Source of the DNA: Siphonodentalium dalli
Taxonomy: Eukaryota; Mollusca; Scaphopoda; Gadilida; Siphonodentaliidae
Direction: 5' to 3'
Length of the DNA stretch: 64,000 nt
Assembly: GCA_032622095.1 (NCBI GenBank)
Contig: CP136066.1
Coordinates: 57,810,609-57,874,608, forward strand
The position numbers and the translations under genes are program-made. The notes beneath the pieces were generated by a model. The model did no database searches. It saw nothing but the letters and a program-made list of their open reading frames with translations, and was not told the origin of the DNA. Positions 10,371 to 21,532 of the stretch are shown one piece after another; position 1 is the first letter of the stretch, and every line of letters starts with the position of its first letter.

Positions 10371-10508
10371 TATATAATAGGAAAAACAAATGTTTTTTTT
10401 TTCTACAAACAAAATATATCTTATACTATATGGCCTAATTATTACTCCACATTAGAAGTTGCATTCCCAACCAGCGTGGATTTGTTATTGACATAAATCA
10501 TGAGTGAA

Positions 10509-10898
10509 TTAACCCTTTACCCAACAAACCGGCCAAATAAAGCTTCAACAGCCTAAAATGTCTTCGGTCTGTCTCAATAGAACCATACAAATATGGATAT
10601 CATTGGAACCGGCTCATTGACCACATTGTGATGGTTACAGGTATGCCCTGTGCCAATGCATTCTCTTATATATGCGAGTCGACCATAGGTCGCCTCGCAT
10701 ATATAAGAGAATGCATTGGCCTAAAAATAATCTTTTTTTAACACTTTTTATCATTTTTTCTTACATTCTTTAACACTTTTATAATTTTTAATGTGTTAAG
10801 CCAATGCATTCTCTTATATATGCGAGGCGACCTATGGTCGACTCGCATATATAAGAGAATGCATTGGCACAGGGCCGTTCTGTTGGGTAAAGGGTTAA
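10509..10898. mobile_element. piggyBac-like MITE, copy 1
   Basis: It starts TTAACCCTTTACCCAACA and ends TGTTGGGTAAAGGGTTAA: a TTAA target duplication with CCCTTT ends is typical of piggyBac. Inside are two hairpins of about 70 bases made of CCAATGCATTCTCTTATATA plus its inverse, placed in opposite orientations around an AT-rich spacer. It is nearly identical to 15747-16146, so both are recent. It encodes no transposase. Confidence 0.88.
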
Positions 10899-11800
10899 GG
10901 CAATCTGATTTGTGTATCTGGACGGAATTCTCAGTTACTTGATGGGGTCTCTTCGTACAATGGTGTGATCACGAAAGAAAATAGGAACATATGTAGTATG
11001 TAGTCGTGAAGAATTTTACATAAGTGCATGATTGTGTAGTTTAAATTTATATTATGTAATTATAACCGAGCATGTGAATCTTCATAGCTAGCATGGTTAT
11101 CAGTTGGTATGTCCATTTGTCTGTATGTGCTGACTATATTGTCACATAATAAATACACAGAACGACACAAGTGTGATACTGGGTTTTATCGATATGGCAC
11201 GAGTGTTAGCGCGAAGATTCCATTTAGTATAAAGAAAGGGCTAAATAATTCATCTCACATGCAGATACTTCGAATTGCATAACATCCATGATGTACCTGT
11301 GTATTATGCTTACCTGTGCATGTGTGACCTGCACCATTGCTTCATGCATGCAGGCAATATCCATACATCACAAAGAACATATTAATGTAATTGAGACTTA
11401 GTACACCACACACATTGTGATGTAATGAGCGTTTCATGCATAACATCGGTGTGTATAGGGCTACCATGTAGGTTTTTTGAAACAGAATTATTTAAGGGAA
11501 CTGAAACATTGGAATGTCGATCATGAACCCCACACAGCTATTCATTGTATGATGATACAATACTCTCATTCCAATTAAAGGCACATGGCTCATTCGAACC
11601 CCATTGCTATATCTATATTTGCGAATGTCTGTCCGTCTATCTGTGTTCCATATAAATTAATGGGGAACAATCTAAGAAATTAATGGGGAACAATCTATAT
11701 CGCTCCAAAGGGGTCTAAGATGGATAACCTTCTACGAGGTAGATAATGGTGCAGGTACACATTTTCTGAAGTGACACAATTCATGTCAGGGACACAAGAA
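10899..11800. other. No gene seen
   Basis: AT-rich sequence without recognisable exons or repeat families. Confidence 0.45.
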
Positions 11801-11809
11801 GGTTGGGGG

Positions 11810-12130
11810 GGTCAAAAAAATTGTTGACACAGATTGTCCTCATAGTGGTGAGCATCCATACCAAATTTCATAAAGATCTGACAACTTAAGTTTGAGATAT
11901 CTGCTCGGAAGAGTAAAAACCCAATATTTCCCCAATAAACAAAGATGAATAACTCCAGAACGGAAAACCCGAATAAAACATTGAAATACTCCTATGCATG
12001 ACCTAATAGTGGTGAACCATCCATACCAATTTTCATTGAGATCCGTCAACCTGTGGTTGACATATCTGCCCGGACGGACAGAGGATCAGACGCATGCAGT
12101 TTACCCACATTTCCTTCGGTCATGGGGGTA
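11810..12130 (+). repeat. Dispersed 'catagtggtgaacatcc' repeat (family G)
   Basis: Two diverged units with 'cctcatagtggtgagcatcc', 'taccaaatttcat', 'gataaacaaagatgaataac'-like and 'ccggacggac' segments. It is related to the large array at 30940-32690. Confidence 0.6.
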
Positions 12131-12149
12131 TAATAATACATATTATATT

Positions 12150-12222
12150 AACCCTTTCATGACGGGAGCTGCGTCTAAAGATCCTGTGCTAGTGCATTCT
12201 CTAATATAGGGATCCTCACATA
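12150..12222 (+). mobile_element. Truncated piggyBac-like MITE
   Basis: Starts TTAACCCTTTCATGACGGGA like the intact element at 46779-47027, then breaks off where the family B hairpin at 12223 begins. The right part is not present beyond the hairpin. Confidence 0.6.
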
Positions 12223-12413
12223 CAGTAATGCCCTAAATAATCGACTCCTTAACCACAGCAGCATTATGGAAAATATGCCTTGTAGCCATTCATCGGAAAG
12301 CTCTCAATGAGAGCTTTCCGATGAATGGCAACAAGCCATATTTCCAACTAAATCCTGAAAAATTACCCATAATTCTGCTGTGGTTAAGGAGTCGATTATT
12401 TAGGGCATTACTG
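12223..12413. mobile_element. Hairpin MITE family B, copy 2
   Basis: CAGTAATGCCCTAAATAATC ends with TA on both sides (12221-12222, 12414-12415). The left arm has lost about 20 bases relative to the right. Confidence 0.85.
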
Positions 12414-12496
12414 TATTTATATAGATGAAGAAAACAATGAATACTCACTTCAATGTTTGACATCTTGTCACCATTGTAGGTTATTACGCCCCTAAC

Positions 12497-12988
12497 CAAG
12501 GCTCAAATTAAGTGGCCGATCAAGGTCACCGTCAGATGAAAAAGAGTGTATGTCCAGTGCACTTATGGATCTGATGGACATTTTGTCCAATGCAAATTTT
12601 TAAACAGTCTGTATCTGTTTGGGCACATTCAAGGAGCCACTACTGGCAAAATCGGACATTGAAAGTAAAAAATAGTTCTTTTTTATTTTCAGATCAATTC
12701 AGAGTTAATAAAATTATGCCGTTTGAGAATTGCATGAGTATTTATTAATCGACATAAATTTTTTGAACGTTTGAAAACAAAAATAACATGGGTTTTTCCT
12801 GGGTGGCGATTGGACGCTCACTAAAATATGCGCATCATTGACGAATAATGAGTCGATTGGAAATTTAAATACTGTCTCATACAGTACATCTGAAAATTTG
12901 ACAGGCACAATTTTGAAATGACCAACACCATCCATTTGGTGCCTGTCATTTTGACAGTCAGTAAAAAAAAAATTTATTTTGAGCCTTG
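12497..12988. mobile_element. hAT-like MITE family E, copy 1
   Basis: Ends CAAGGCTCAAATTAA / TTATTTTGAGCCTTG. An exact 8 bp duplication CCCCTAAC is at 12489-12496 and 12989-12996. The inside holds a second inverted pair (GACAGGCAC / GGTGCCTGTC) near the right end. It does not code for a transposase. Confidence 0.88.
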
Positions 12989-12996
12989 CCCCTAAC

Positions 12997-13570
12997 AAAC
13001 AAGAGGTTGCACCACTGGTGTTGGGATACCCCCATGGTGAAAATTCAAATATGAGCAGGTCAGAAACCAAATTGTGAAAAAAAATGTCATGAACAAACAA
13101 ATTACTAACGACTTACTTAACGGATGGATGGAAATAACTCACTGAACGTCAATGAACCCTTTTTGCAAAGCCCTTATGATGCCAAACCTGCATACCAAAT
13201 TTCATTGAGATCCGATAACCCATGGTTGAGATATATGAGCGGATGGACAGATGGACGGACAGATGTAATCCAGTATACATCCCATCTTTTCCGGACGGAC
13301 AGAAATCCAACATGTTCAGATAAACATAGAGGGATAACTCTTGAACAGAAAATGTGAACGTCAATGAACCCTCCATTGAAAGCCCTCCTGATGCCAAACC
13401 TGCATATCAAATTTCATTGAGATCCGATCACCCATGGTTGAGATATATGAGAAGACGGACACACGAACAAATGATGGATGGAGGCATGTAATCCAGTATA
13501 CTCCCCCCCCCATCTTTTGGGATGGGGATAAGGAAGGATTTAGTTTGAAAAAGCTGGTATAATGCAATAA
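12997..13570 (+). repeat. Dispersed family G units
   Basis: At least two units from about 13140 contain 'ccaaacctgcatac', 'aaatttcattgagatccgat', 'cccatggttgagatatatga' and 'ggacggacagatg'. A C-run is at 13502-13511. No gene. Confidence 0.6.
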
Positions 13571-14018
13571 CATTTATATTCTGAAAAGATTAATAACAAA
13601 TATAACAGGACATCAAATGCAAAACTGATTTATGAAGCAAACGGATTACATATAATGTGTAAAACAATACTGCATTGTTTGTAAGGATATGTGACTCCGA
13701 CTGAGGTACAAGCTAACAGACGGTATGAAACAAATTGAATTACATATAAATAATTAATGTGTAAACAATATTCAATTTATCATGTGAGTTGTAATCATGT
13801 AATGGATATGTATGTGGTACTTTATGACCCTGGTTGTACTATGGATAAGTTTGGCATAGTTACTGCAAATGAATGGGTTGAATTACAAAGTTTTGAGATT
13901 TTCACAGTTTAGTACCCATTCAATTAAGAATGCGCCAATAAACAGACTTAAAACACAGCCCCTTTGTTCTACGTTGCCCTTCTATCTTCCAAATGGGCAC
14001 TTTATATAATATTATATA
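13571..14018. other. No gene seen
   Basis: AT-rich spacer with nothing recognisable. Confidence 0.4.
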
Positions 14019-14144
14019 TTATTAATTGGTTGTTTCCATATTGGCCGAGTTACGAGGCCGAGGTCTGTCATATTGGCCTGAGGCCGCAGGCTAATACGAC
14101 AGACCGAGGCCTCATAACTCGGTCAATGTGGAAACAACCAATTA
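14019..14144. mobile_element. Foldback element, 126 bp
   Basis: TATTAATTGGTTGTTTCCA on the left pairs with the inverse at the right, continuing through GGCCGAGTTACGAGGCC and GAGGTCTGTC to a loop rich in GGCC. It is a nearly perfect palindrome. Confidence 0.75.
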
Positions 14145-15000
14145 ATAAGTATTTTATTAATTGGCAACATTGGCAATAATTGTTTCACATGATATACCAT
14201 TCATTGTCAGTGTGTGCTTTATTACATTAACAATTATTCCAGCAATTTTAATTCTTGTGAACTTTGTGAAGAACTTGAAGTGTTTACACAGTACTCTCAG
14301 TTTCCACTGGGAATGATATTGATACGTATACATGTAGTTCATCCACGTACATGTATATTTACTCCCAAAAACAGTGACTGTCCGTAATTCATCCGAAATT
14401 CAACTGCAATCTAACTTCCGTCGACCCATTATTCTTTGCCGATCAAGCTACTTACGTATGAAGTCATTTACGTTACCTTGACTTTTTGGCCACGTTTTCT
14501 ACTTATTGGCCGACTTTTTGTTACTTATTGGCCGCGTTTTCTACTTATTGGCCGACTTTTTGTTACTTATGATGCGGGCAGCATTCTACTTATTGCCGCC
14601 GATAACTTGTAGCTAATTAATAAAAGGCTTTTTAACCAGTCAACAATTGTAATCTATAATGTTCATATCTCCCAATTTATGCACAATGGGCTTCCACAGA
14701 AACCTCTAATAGAGAAATAGTTTGCTTTTACATTTCCTTGTCGGTAGAGGCGTGCTACTCATTTGCATACAAGGGGGTATTTATCACATTGAATCATAAC
14801 AAGTCAGCAGTTAATAGAGTTACTGATCTTCTTCTGATCACGACGATATGAATGCATTGTTAAAGTAAAAGATATCCTTACAAGCATATGTGCCCAAAAT
14901 ACAGATACTTGGGTCGACAGTATACATTATGTATATCTAGTACACGAGTTTCAAGTTCAATTTATTGATATAAGTAAGTTTTATGGAGGTTTTGGATCAA
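14145..15000. other. No gene seen; short tandem repeat at 14490-14575
   Basis: The only structure is two copies of a roughly 40 bp unit with CGTTTTCTACTTATTGGCCG and ACTTTTTGTTACTTAT. Confidence 0.5.
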
Positions 15001-15135
15001 GTAATAAATAGAATCTACAACTCGTCCCCACTTTATAGAGAAATTTACAAAACTCATCCAGTAAATTAGGTCTGGGTCTTACCAAAGGATCGGTCTAGAC
15101 CTAATTTATTGGACGAGTTATTATACTGTAGATCC
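15001..15135. mobile_element. Small foldback element
   Basis: ACTCATCCAGTAAATTAGGT pairs with ACCTAATTTATTGGACGAGT around a short spacer, with outer pairing of ACAACTCGTCC / GGACGAGTTATTA type. No target duplication was found. The following 15136-15746 shows no gene. Confidence 0.5.
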
Positions 15136-15746
15136 TCTATATACTACACTATATACAGTGCAATACAGTGCAAATAGTTTATTATATGTTTGTGTAGATC
15201 AACATTTAGTTTCGAAAAGTGTTGTACAGGTTCAATAGATATGCCTACACCTGTGTTCATGGCAAATTCCACATGCAACACTCCACTAACAGTGTCAAGG
15301 GGCATAGTTTTGATGTCACCCAAGGAGTATTTTATACAGAAAAACATTTGTATATGTCTCATTTATAAAAAAAATTCAGACTTACAACCATAATGGTAGA
15401 CAACAGTTTAGATAACATCGTTCATTGACTAAGCATTTATATCTACTTTGAAATAAAAAATACATTATTCCAGCCCTGTTAATTATTGTCCGCTATCGGC
15501 TGAACAGAGGATGAATGGTGGGCTATCAAATGACAGACGCACTATTTGCAGGCTTGATTGTCGCTCAGTGATTACTGACATATAGGCGGAGCAAATGCTG
15601 AGATCGTCGAAGATTCTCACAGTGCTAAGAATCTGGGTGAAATATAAATAAATTTGATAATTGCAACCTATTGTATGAATAGGGCACGATATGAAGCAAT
15701 AAAATGCAATTGTACCTCAGTCAGAAGTATGATATGATGATATTTA

Positions 15747-16146
15747 TTAACCCTTTACCCAACAAACCGGCCAAAACCGGCCAAATAAAGCTTCAACAGC
15801 CTAAAATATCTTCGGTCTGTCTCAATAGAACCATACACATATGGATATCATTGGAACCGGCTCCTTGACCACATTGTGATAGTTACAGTTATGCCCTGTG
15901 CCAATGCATTCTCTTATATATGCGAGTCGACCATATGTCGCCTCGCATATATAAGAGAATGCATTGGCCTAAAAACAATCTTTTTTTAACACTTTTTACC
16001 ATTTTTTCTTACATTCTTTAACAATTTTTTAATTTTTAATGTGTTAAGCCAATGCATTCTCTTATATATGCGAGGCGACCTATGGTCGACTCGCATATAT
16101 AAGAGAATGCATTGGCACAGGGCCCTTCTGTTGGGTAAAGGGTTAA
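15747..16146. mobile_element. piggyBac-like MITE, copy 2
   Basis: Same ends and same two internal hairpins as 10509-10898. It has an extra 10 base GGCCAAAACC-type duplication near the left end. TTAA is present at both termini. Confidence 0.88.
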
Positions 16147-16432
16147 AGATGCTGTATGGATTCCAACCCCAAAGCTTAAAAAAACAACACTTAAAATATT
16201 TCAGCATGTCAATTGTAAGAGAAAATGTCTTCACTAAATTTATGAGGAATACTCAACATAAATCAATAGTTTGTTCAAATAAATAAAGCAATTATAGTGG
16301 CCAATATTTCAGTATAGTACACACGTGTCATTGCAGTGTGCAATAAACCTAGAACAACCCAGTTGTGTGAATATTGTTCCTGCTTTACTATCTTGTCACA
16401 AAAAACTCGTGCAATAACATTAAAGACATATT

Positions 16433-16800
16433 ATGGACTTGTTCGGGTGTGTGAAACTGGTAAATTAGTACTCAGGTGCTATGCCAACTGGGAGAATGTA
16501 GCATTCTACTAACATCGCCCAAAATTTCAAAGAAATCGATCATACAACTCCATAGAAAACACCGTCTGAACTACGCTCAATTGTAAATATTTACATCTCG
16601 ATTCGGGACGCAAAATTCGCTGATAAATTAACGCAATTTATTTCGCCATCGATACTCATTGCTTTTAATAAATATATAAGATTGACAGTGTGTCTTGTAA
16701 ATTTGGATTAATATTCATAAAAATAACTACTTTGAGCAAGATTATTCTCCATTTCTATTTGATCACCCAATCGGAGTGTTTCAAATCACTTTAACAAGTT
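16433..16800 (+). repeat. Interspersed repeat family F, copy 2
   Basis: Second copy of the repeat at 8880-9240, in the same orientation and alignable over almost its full length. Confidence 0.7.
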
Positions 16801-17533
16801 CACACACTTGTGTTGTTCTATCTGTCAGATTTATGTTGATTATGTGCAACATGTGGTTTCTGAAATAAACCCATTTAGCCATACATGGTACTCAATTTTT
16901 TTGTTAAAAGTGTTGTTGTAATCTTTTGGTTTGGAATACTGATGGCATCTTTAACTGGCAAATCAATCCGGATAGGCAACAGTATGATATGGCTAGAGAG
17001 TCTGTTGAGACATCATGATATAAACAAAATAAATTTAAATTGAGACAATAACAAACAGTGGAATGTTACAATTGTCAAGGCTGCCATAACTCGTAAAAGG
17101 CACTCAAGACCGCATACAATTTTAGCACTGTTTACAGGGTGATAAGTTGAATGCCTTCTCTACATTTTCTAATACATAGATATCCCCTGGGAACATTAAT
17201 TACTAGGATCTTACATCGAACACCCCTGCATGTTTATTTGGATATGCACATTTATCGAGTCTGCATGTTTATTTTGGTCTGCACATTTTTTTAAACTGAC
17301 AGGATTCCCGTCCTCACGTTTATACGGAACACAAGAGTAATACAACACACGAAAACTTCCTTAATGGGGATGGGTAGATATTCATTCCCATTCATTCATC
17401 TGTTTTTTCATCTTATTATCTGAACAACTCTACAAATAAATTAATCATCAATGAATTATTAAACATTTATACTATTCGATGTTTAAAAGAAAATTATGGA
17501 CATACTTCAGTGAATAAAAAAACTGATAAGTTA
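16801..17533. other. No gene seen
   Basis: AT-rich spacer. A short 'cttattatctgaacaactc' segment at 17411-17430 resembles the 60-62 kb minisatellite unit in reverse. Confidence 0.4.
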
Positions 17534-17746
17534 CAGTAATGCCCTAAATAATCGACTCCTTAACCACAGCAGAATTATGGGTAATTTTTCATGATTTAGT
17601 CGGAAATATGGCTTGTTGCCATTCATCGGAAAGCTCTCACTGAGAGCTATTCGATGAATGGCAACAAGCCATATTTCCGACTAAATCCTGAAAAACTACC
17701 CATAATTCTGCTGTGGTTAAAGAGTCGATTATTTAGGGCATTACTG
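17534..17746. mobile_element. Hairpin MITE family B, copy 3
   Basis: Full palindrome with the standard CAGTAATGCCC ends. The apex reads GAAAGCTCTCACTGAGAGC. Confidence 0.85.
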
Positions 17747-18084
17747 TGCACGTAAATTGTTATACTAGCAGTATTAATGAGACGAATGAACACTGACACT
17801 ATAGAAATTATATCGGGCACATCACTTAATTTCAAATCTCAAAATCAACATTTCTATACCTACATTGCATATTAACACATAATTGACATGTTATGAGATC
17901 AAACAGATATAAATTAACACAGACATACATGTATAAAATATCATCCATGTTAAGTTTCCTGATATAAGCCTCAAAGGTTTGGAAAGAATTCGAAAGATAC
18001 CAGTTTTGTTGCTTTCAATTGACTGACCAATAAAAATGAAGTTTCTCTGCAACTGGAGATGTGATTACAGGTGTTTCTTCCCAA

Positions 18085-18235
18085 CAAGCCTGAGTTTAGT
18101 GTGCCTGTCATTTGCAGAATGAAGTCCCCAGAGGGTGAATTTAGTGATGCTATCCCATACAGTGGGCTAGCATCACCAAATTCACCCTCTGGGGACCTCA
18201 TTCTGCAAATGACAGACACACTATACTCAGACTTG
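18085..18235. mobile_element. Foldback MITE family A, copy 3
   Basis: Single-hairpin version, ends CAAGCCTGAGTTTAGTGTG / CACACTATACTCAGACTTG. An exact 8 bp duplication CTTCCCAA is at 18077-18084 and 18236-18243. Confidence 0.88.
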
Positions 18236-18609
18236 CTTCCCAAGATATAATAGATTCTCATAAAGAACTTAATTTGAGAAAACATGTGTTTACAGCGAAT
18301 ACAAGTCCGACACGCTAACCACTGGACCACGGAGCTCCACATGGGAAACCTATAAATAGTGGTGTTAAGTTATAAGAAATAGCTCTTGTTTCAATTAAGT
18401 TTAAGAATTATAATCAAACAGTTTGAAGACAAATTTACTATAATGCTCATAAAATAATTTGTCTTCAAACTTTTCAGTTATAACTGCCGAAACTTACTCG
18501 AAACATTAGAGTTAATTCACACAAATTTTGAACATCTTGTTTTCCATTGTGTTAGCTAAACAAATCCCAGTGCATAAAATCATGTGTACGGATGATTGTT
18601 CATCCAGTT

Positions 18610-19043
18610 CAAGCTGTCTGACATTTGCAGAATGAGGTCCCCAGAGGGCGAATTTAGTGACGCTATCTCGCACAGTGAGCTAGCATCACCAAATTCACTA
18701 TCTGGGGACCTCATTCTGCTTTGGCCTCAACTTCTGGTAAGTATCGATAGTCTCAAATTAACATTCATTTAGTTACTTTTTTCCCCTTTTGTTCAATTTC
18801 TATATTCCCCAATTTGCAGAGAATAATTTCCATAATCGAGGCGACTAATGGGTGAACATCACCAACTTCAACTGGGGAACTTCACTCTGATCCTAGGTCT
18901 TCCATAGCAGTTAAGGACTAAGCAGAATGAGGATCCCAGAGGTTGAATTTAGAAATGCTAGCCTGCTGTGCGGAATAGCATCACTAAATTATACCTCTGG
19001 GGACCTCATTCTGCAAATGTCAGACACAATTTATTTAGACTTG
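18610..19043. mobile_element. Foldback MITE family A, copy 4
   Basis: Two hairpin cores (18627-18720, 18922-19020) flank a roughly 200 bp spacer. The layout is the same as in copy 2 at 6627-7049. The ends are decayed (CAAGCTGTCTGACATTTGC / ..TTTAGACTTG) and no duplication is visible. Confidence 0.75.
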
Positions 19044-19360
19044 GTGGCATTCATCTGCATTCTTCACCTCTTAGGACACTTACGTCTATATATAATAGCT
19101 TATATCTTTCATAATATGGATAACAGCTTGTCCTCTACATTCTCTGGATTTTTGCATCCCGTACGTTTATATATAAGAGTTATTGTCCATATTTGGATAA
19201 CAACTTCACAACCTCTGTATGTGCTTCTTGATCCTGGAAAGAAAAACATCACATTCATTTTACACACTGTATACAAGAGGATAGCATGATTAGGCCCTAG
19301 TCCACACCTCCGCCCCAACTAATTTAAATGCAAAAACCGAAACAAACAATTGTGTTATTG

Positions 19361-20420
19361 ATCTCCGATTGTGCTGATCAGTCACCGTTCTGCATTATTT
19401 ACGCCGGAAGTTGGTGTTTTAAGATGGAGGTGCCCTTGTGAATGCATGCCATTTCAACCGGCAGTTGATGTCATGATTGTTTTTATTTTAAAATACTACC
19501 AAAGCTTTCCTAGATAGGAGATACCGTCAATGAGTATTTAGTGAAGAAAGGGGTAAAAATCCCAAATATCCTTATAAGGCGGTGCATTCTCTTATATATG
19601 TGAGGCTCCCTATGCACAATGGCTACATGGCAGTCTGCGCTCCAAAATACACCAAATAATATTCGCTATTGAATTTTTCCCGCTATCGAAATAGGTTGAT
19701 TAACTACATTATATGTCCCAGAAAGACGCATTGAATTCATAAAAAATACAAATTTGATCTTGGTACCCTAACAAACAACAGCCATGTGCATGGGATGGAG
19801 CAGAAAAGAGCATTCCATGTTATTCTATTCCTGATATGGTATAAATAAAGAGTGTTTATTTCACTTCTGTGCACAAAATTGAAAACAGCTGGAAAATGGT
19901 TGTGACCGTGGCAAGTATTTTTTCTGAGCATAGGATATTCCTGCTGGCAAAAAAGTTTGCATTTTTTAAAGGAGTCACACTGCAGACAAAGGAGTCACTC
20001 GGCAGACAATGGAGTCACTCGGCAGACAAAGGAGTCACACTGCAGACAAAGTTATTCATTCGAAGGCATAGCTTGTTTCATGTTTAAGTTGTTTTGACAG
20101 TAAAGAATTCATTGGTGCTAACAATATAGATTACATTTGAAAGAGGGTCTTAAGAATTAGGAATTTTTAGTTGATTCTTTTTTTAACACCCATATATGGA
20201 ATATATATGCCTCTGGCACCACAAATGATATAACAGGACACAGTGAGCACATTACTGTGGGTATTGGATAATGAAGCTTTGGTAGTATTTTAAAATAAAA
20301 ACTATCACGACATCAACTGCCGGTTGAAATGGTATGCATTCACAAGGGCACCTCCATCTTAAAACACCAACTTCCGGCGTAAATAATGCAGATCGGTGAC
20401 TGATCAGCACAATCGGAAAT
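19361..20420. mobile_element. DNA transposon remnant with roughly 150 bp inverted repeats
   Basis: TCCGATTGTGCTGATCAGTC at the left matches the inverse at the right. Pairing continues through ATTATTTACGCCGGAAGTTG, AAGATGGAGGTGCCC, ATTTCAACCGGCAGTTGATG and TACCAAAGCTT. Inside are four 20 bp tandem units of GGAGTCACACTGCAGACAAA type at 19972-20050. No transposase was recognised and no clear target duplication was seen. Confidence 0.78.
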
Positions 20421-21177
20421 GTTCATAGTAAATCCCTTATGACCATAGGCCATTTGTTGAACTTATTATCTGAACATTTCCAATCAATGAATAGGAATCC
20501 TTAATCTGTACTATCTATTTTCTGTCGTCTGCTTATATTTCCTGAACACCCCCGCCAGATGAATAATAGATCATTCCATGTTAATTAATTGCCTTACAAA
20601 TATCAGGGGAAAAAATCTCTTGATGGAGGAGGGAGAAGGGCTCATTTTACAAGGCGACAAAGGCAAAGTTCTCACCCTAGGCCAGCATGTCACCCTATTT
20701 TAGCTCTGAGGCAAAATGTAAATCGTCTTGTAATTTTAGCGCCTGTCGGGATCCCAGTGTTTGTAGACAGCAGACGGCGATGAGCTTGGGATTATTATAT
20801 AGTTTTGTATGTCATTAGGCCGATGGTATGTTACCGAGGTGAAAATGGAAGTGAGAATAGTTGGTTGGTAATTAAGAACAGATAAATAAAAGACAGTCCA
20901 TTTATGAAGATAAATGGGTTTACGCAAGCAGTTTAATCGTAGATTGCATTTGGTGCTGAGTATATTGTTACATTTTTGTTCATACTTCGCATACACAGTC
21001 TAGAATAGTACCATAAGACTGTATTCATTCCGTTAATAAGATGTCGCTAACATCTTGGTTGTCAAACTCTCCATCTTCGAAACAGAAACGCGATGTTGAA
21101 CCTGACACTCATTCACCATCGAAAAAGTTCTGAGGGAGAAACAAAAACCCAGAGAGGTTTTGACAAACTGATTGGCA
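20421..21177. other. No convincing gene; satellite-like fragment at 20440-20560
   Basis: 20455-20482 contains the reverse of the 68 bp minisatellite unit (ACTTATTATCTGAACATTTCC). At 21040-21134 an ATG opens a 30-codon frame starting MSLTSWLSNSPSSKQKR, which I could not link to a family. Confidence 0.35.
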
Positions 21178-21421
21178 TTTATTCCACATGATCAACGGTG
21201 AATACAAATCTCATATATTCACTTGAAATCATTTATTCAAATTATTGCAAATGAAAGTTAATAAAACCAACACAGCAGTATCTCAATTATTATCATATTC
21301 CCATGCTATTATGACTGATGGAACGGTTTGGAGAGAAGTCTAACACAAACCGAACACCATTTTTTTTTTTTTTTTACATTTTTGGTAAAAAAAACTGTCT
21401 GCATGCTGGTAAATCAACTAA

Positions 21422-21532
21422 TTAAATTGGTGTTGAATTAGTAATACTCACATCTTGATTAACAGCTGGTAATGATTTGGCTTTCTTCAACCAATCGGAT
21501 GCATCTGAGTATTTTTTCTTCTCTATGTAGCA
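21422..21532 (-). CDS. RMDN: RMDN last coding exon seen (residues 328-363)
   Basis: Reads [20 protein letters not shown] then LPAVNQD. After that either the frame continues VSITNSTPI and stops at 21422-21424, or splicing occurs at GAT|gtgagt (donor at 21451). RMDN relatives usually carry about 15-20 more helical residues after this point, which would need a further exon I did not find. AATAAA signals on the gene strand at about 21232-21237 and 21178-21183 support termination here. Confidence 0.8.
   Translation of the reverse strand, partial: CYIEKKKYSDASDWLKKAKSLPAVNQDVSITNSTPI

Noticed and set aside
10233-10496. Open frames starting MACCHSS or containing [15 protein letters not shown] (also near 12290, 17647, 35162, 48285, 52069)
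   Set aside because: They translate the arms of the family B hairpin MITE and recur wherever that element occurs.
16041-16234. Overlapping open frames with CILLYMRG
   Set aside because: Translation of the palindromic hairpin in the piggyBac MITE; identical on both strands.
20589-20783. 64-residue basic open frame ending VFVDSRRR, considered as a peptide precursor
   Set aside because: No signal peptide, no recognisable family, no convincing splice borders.
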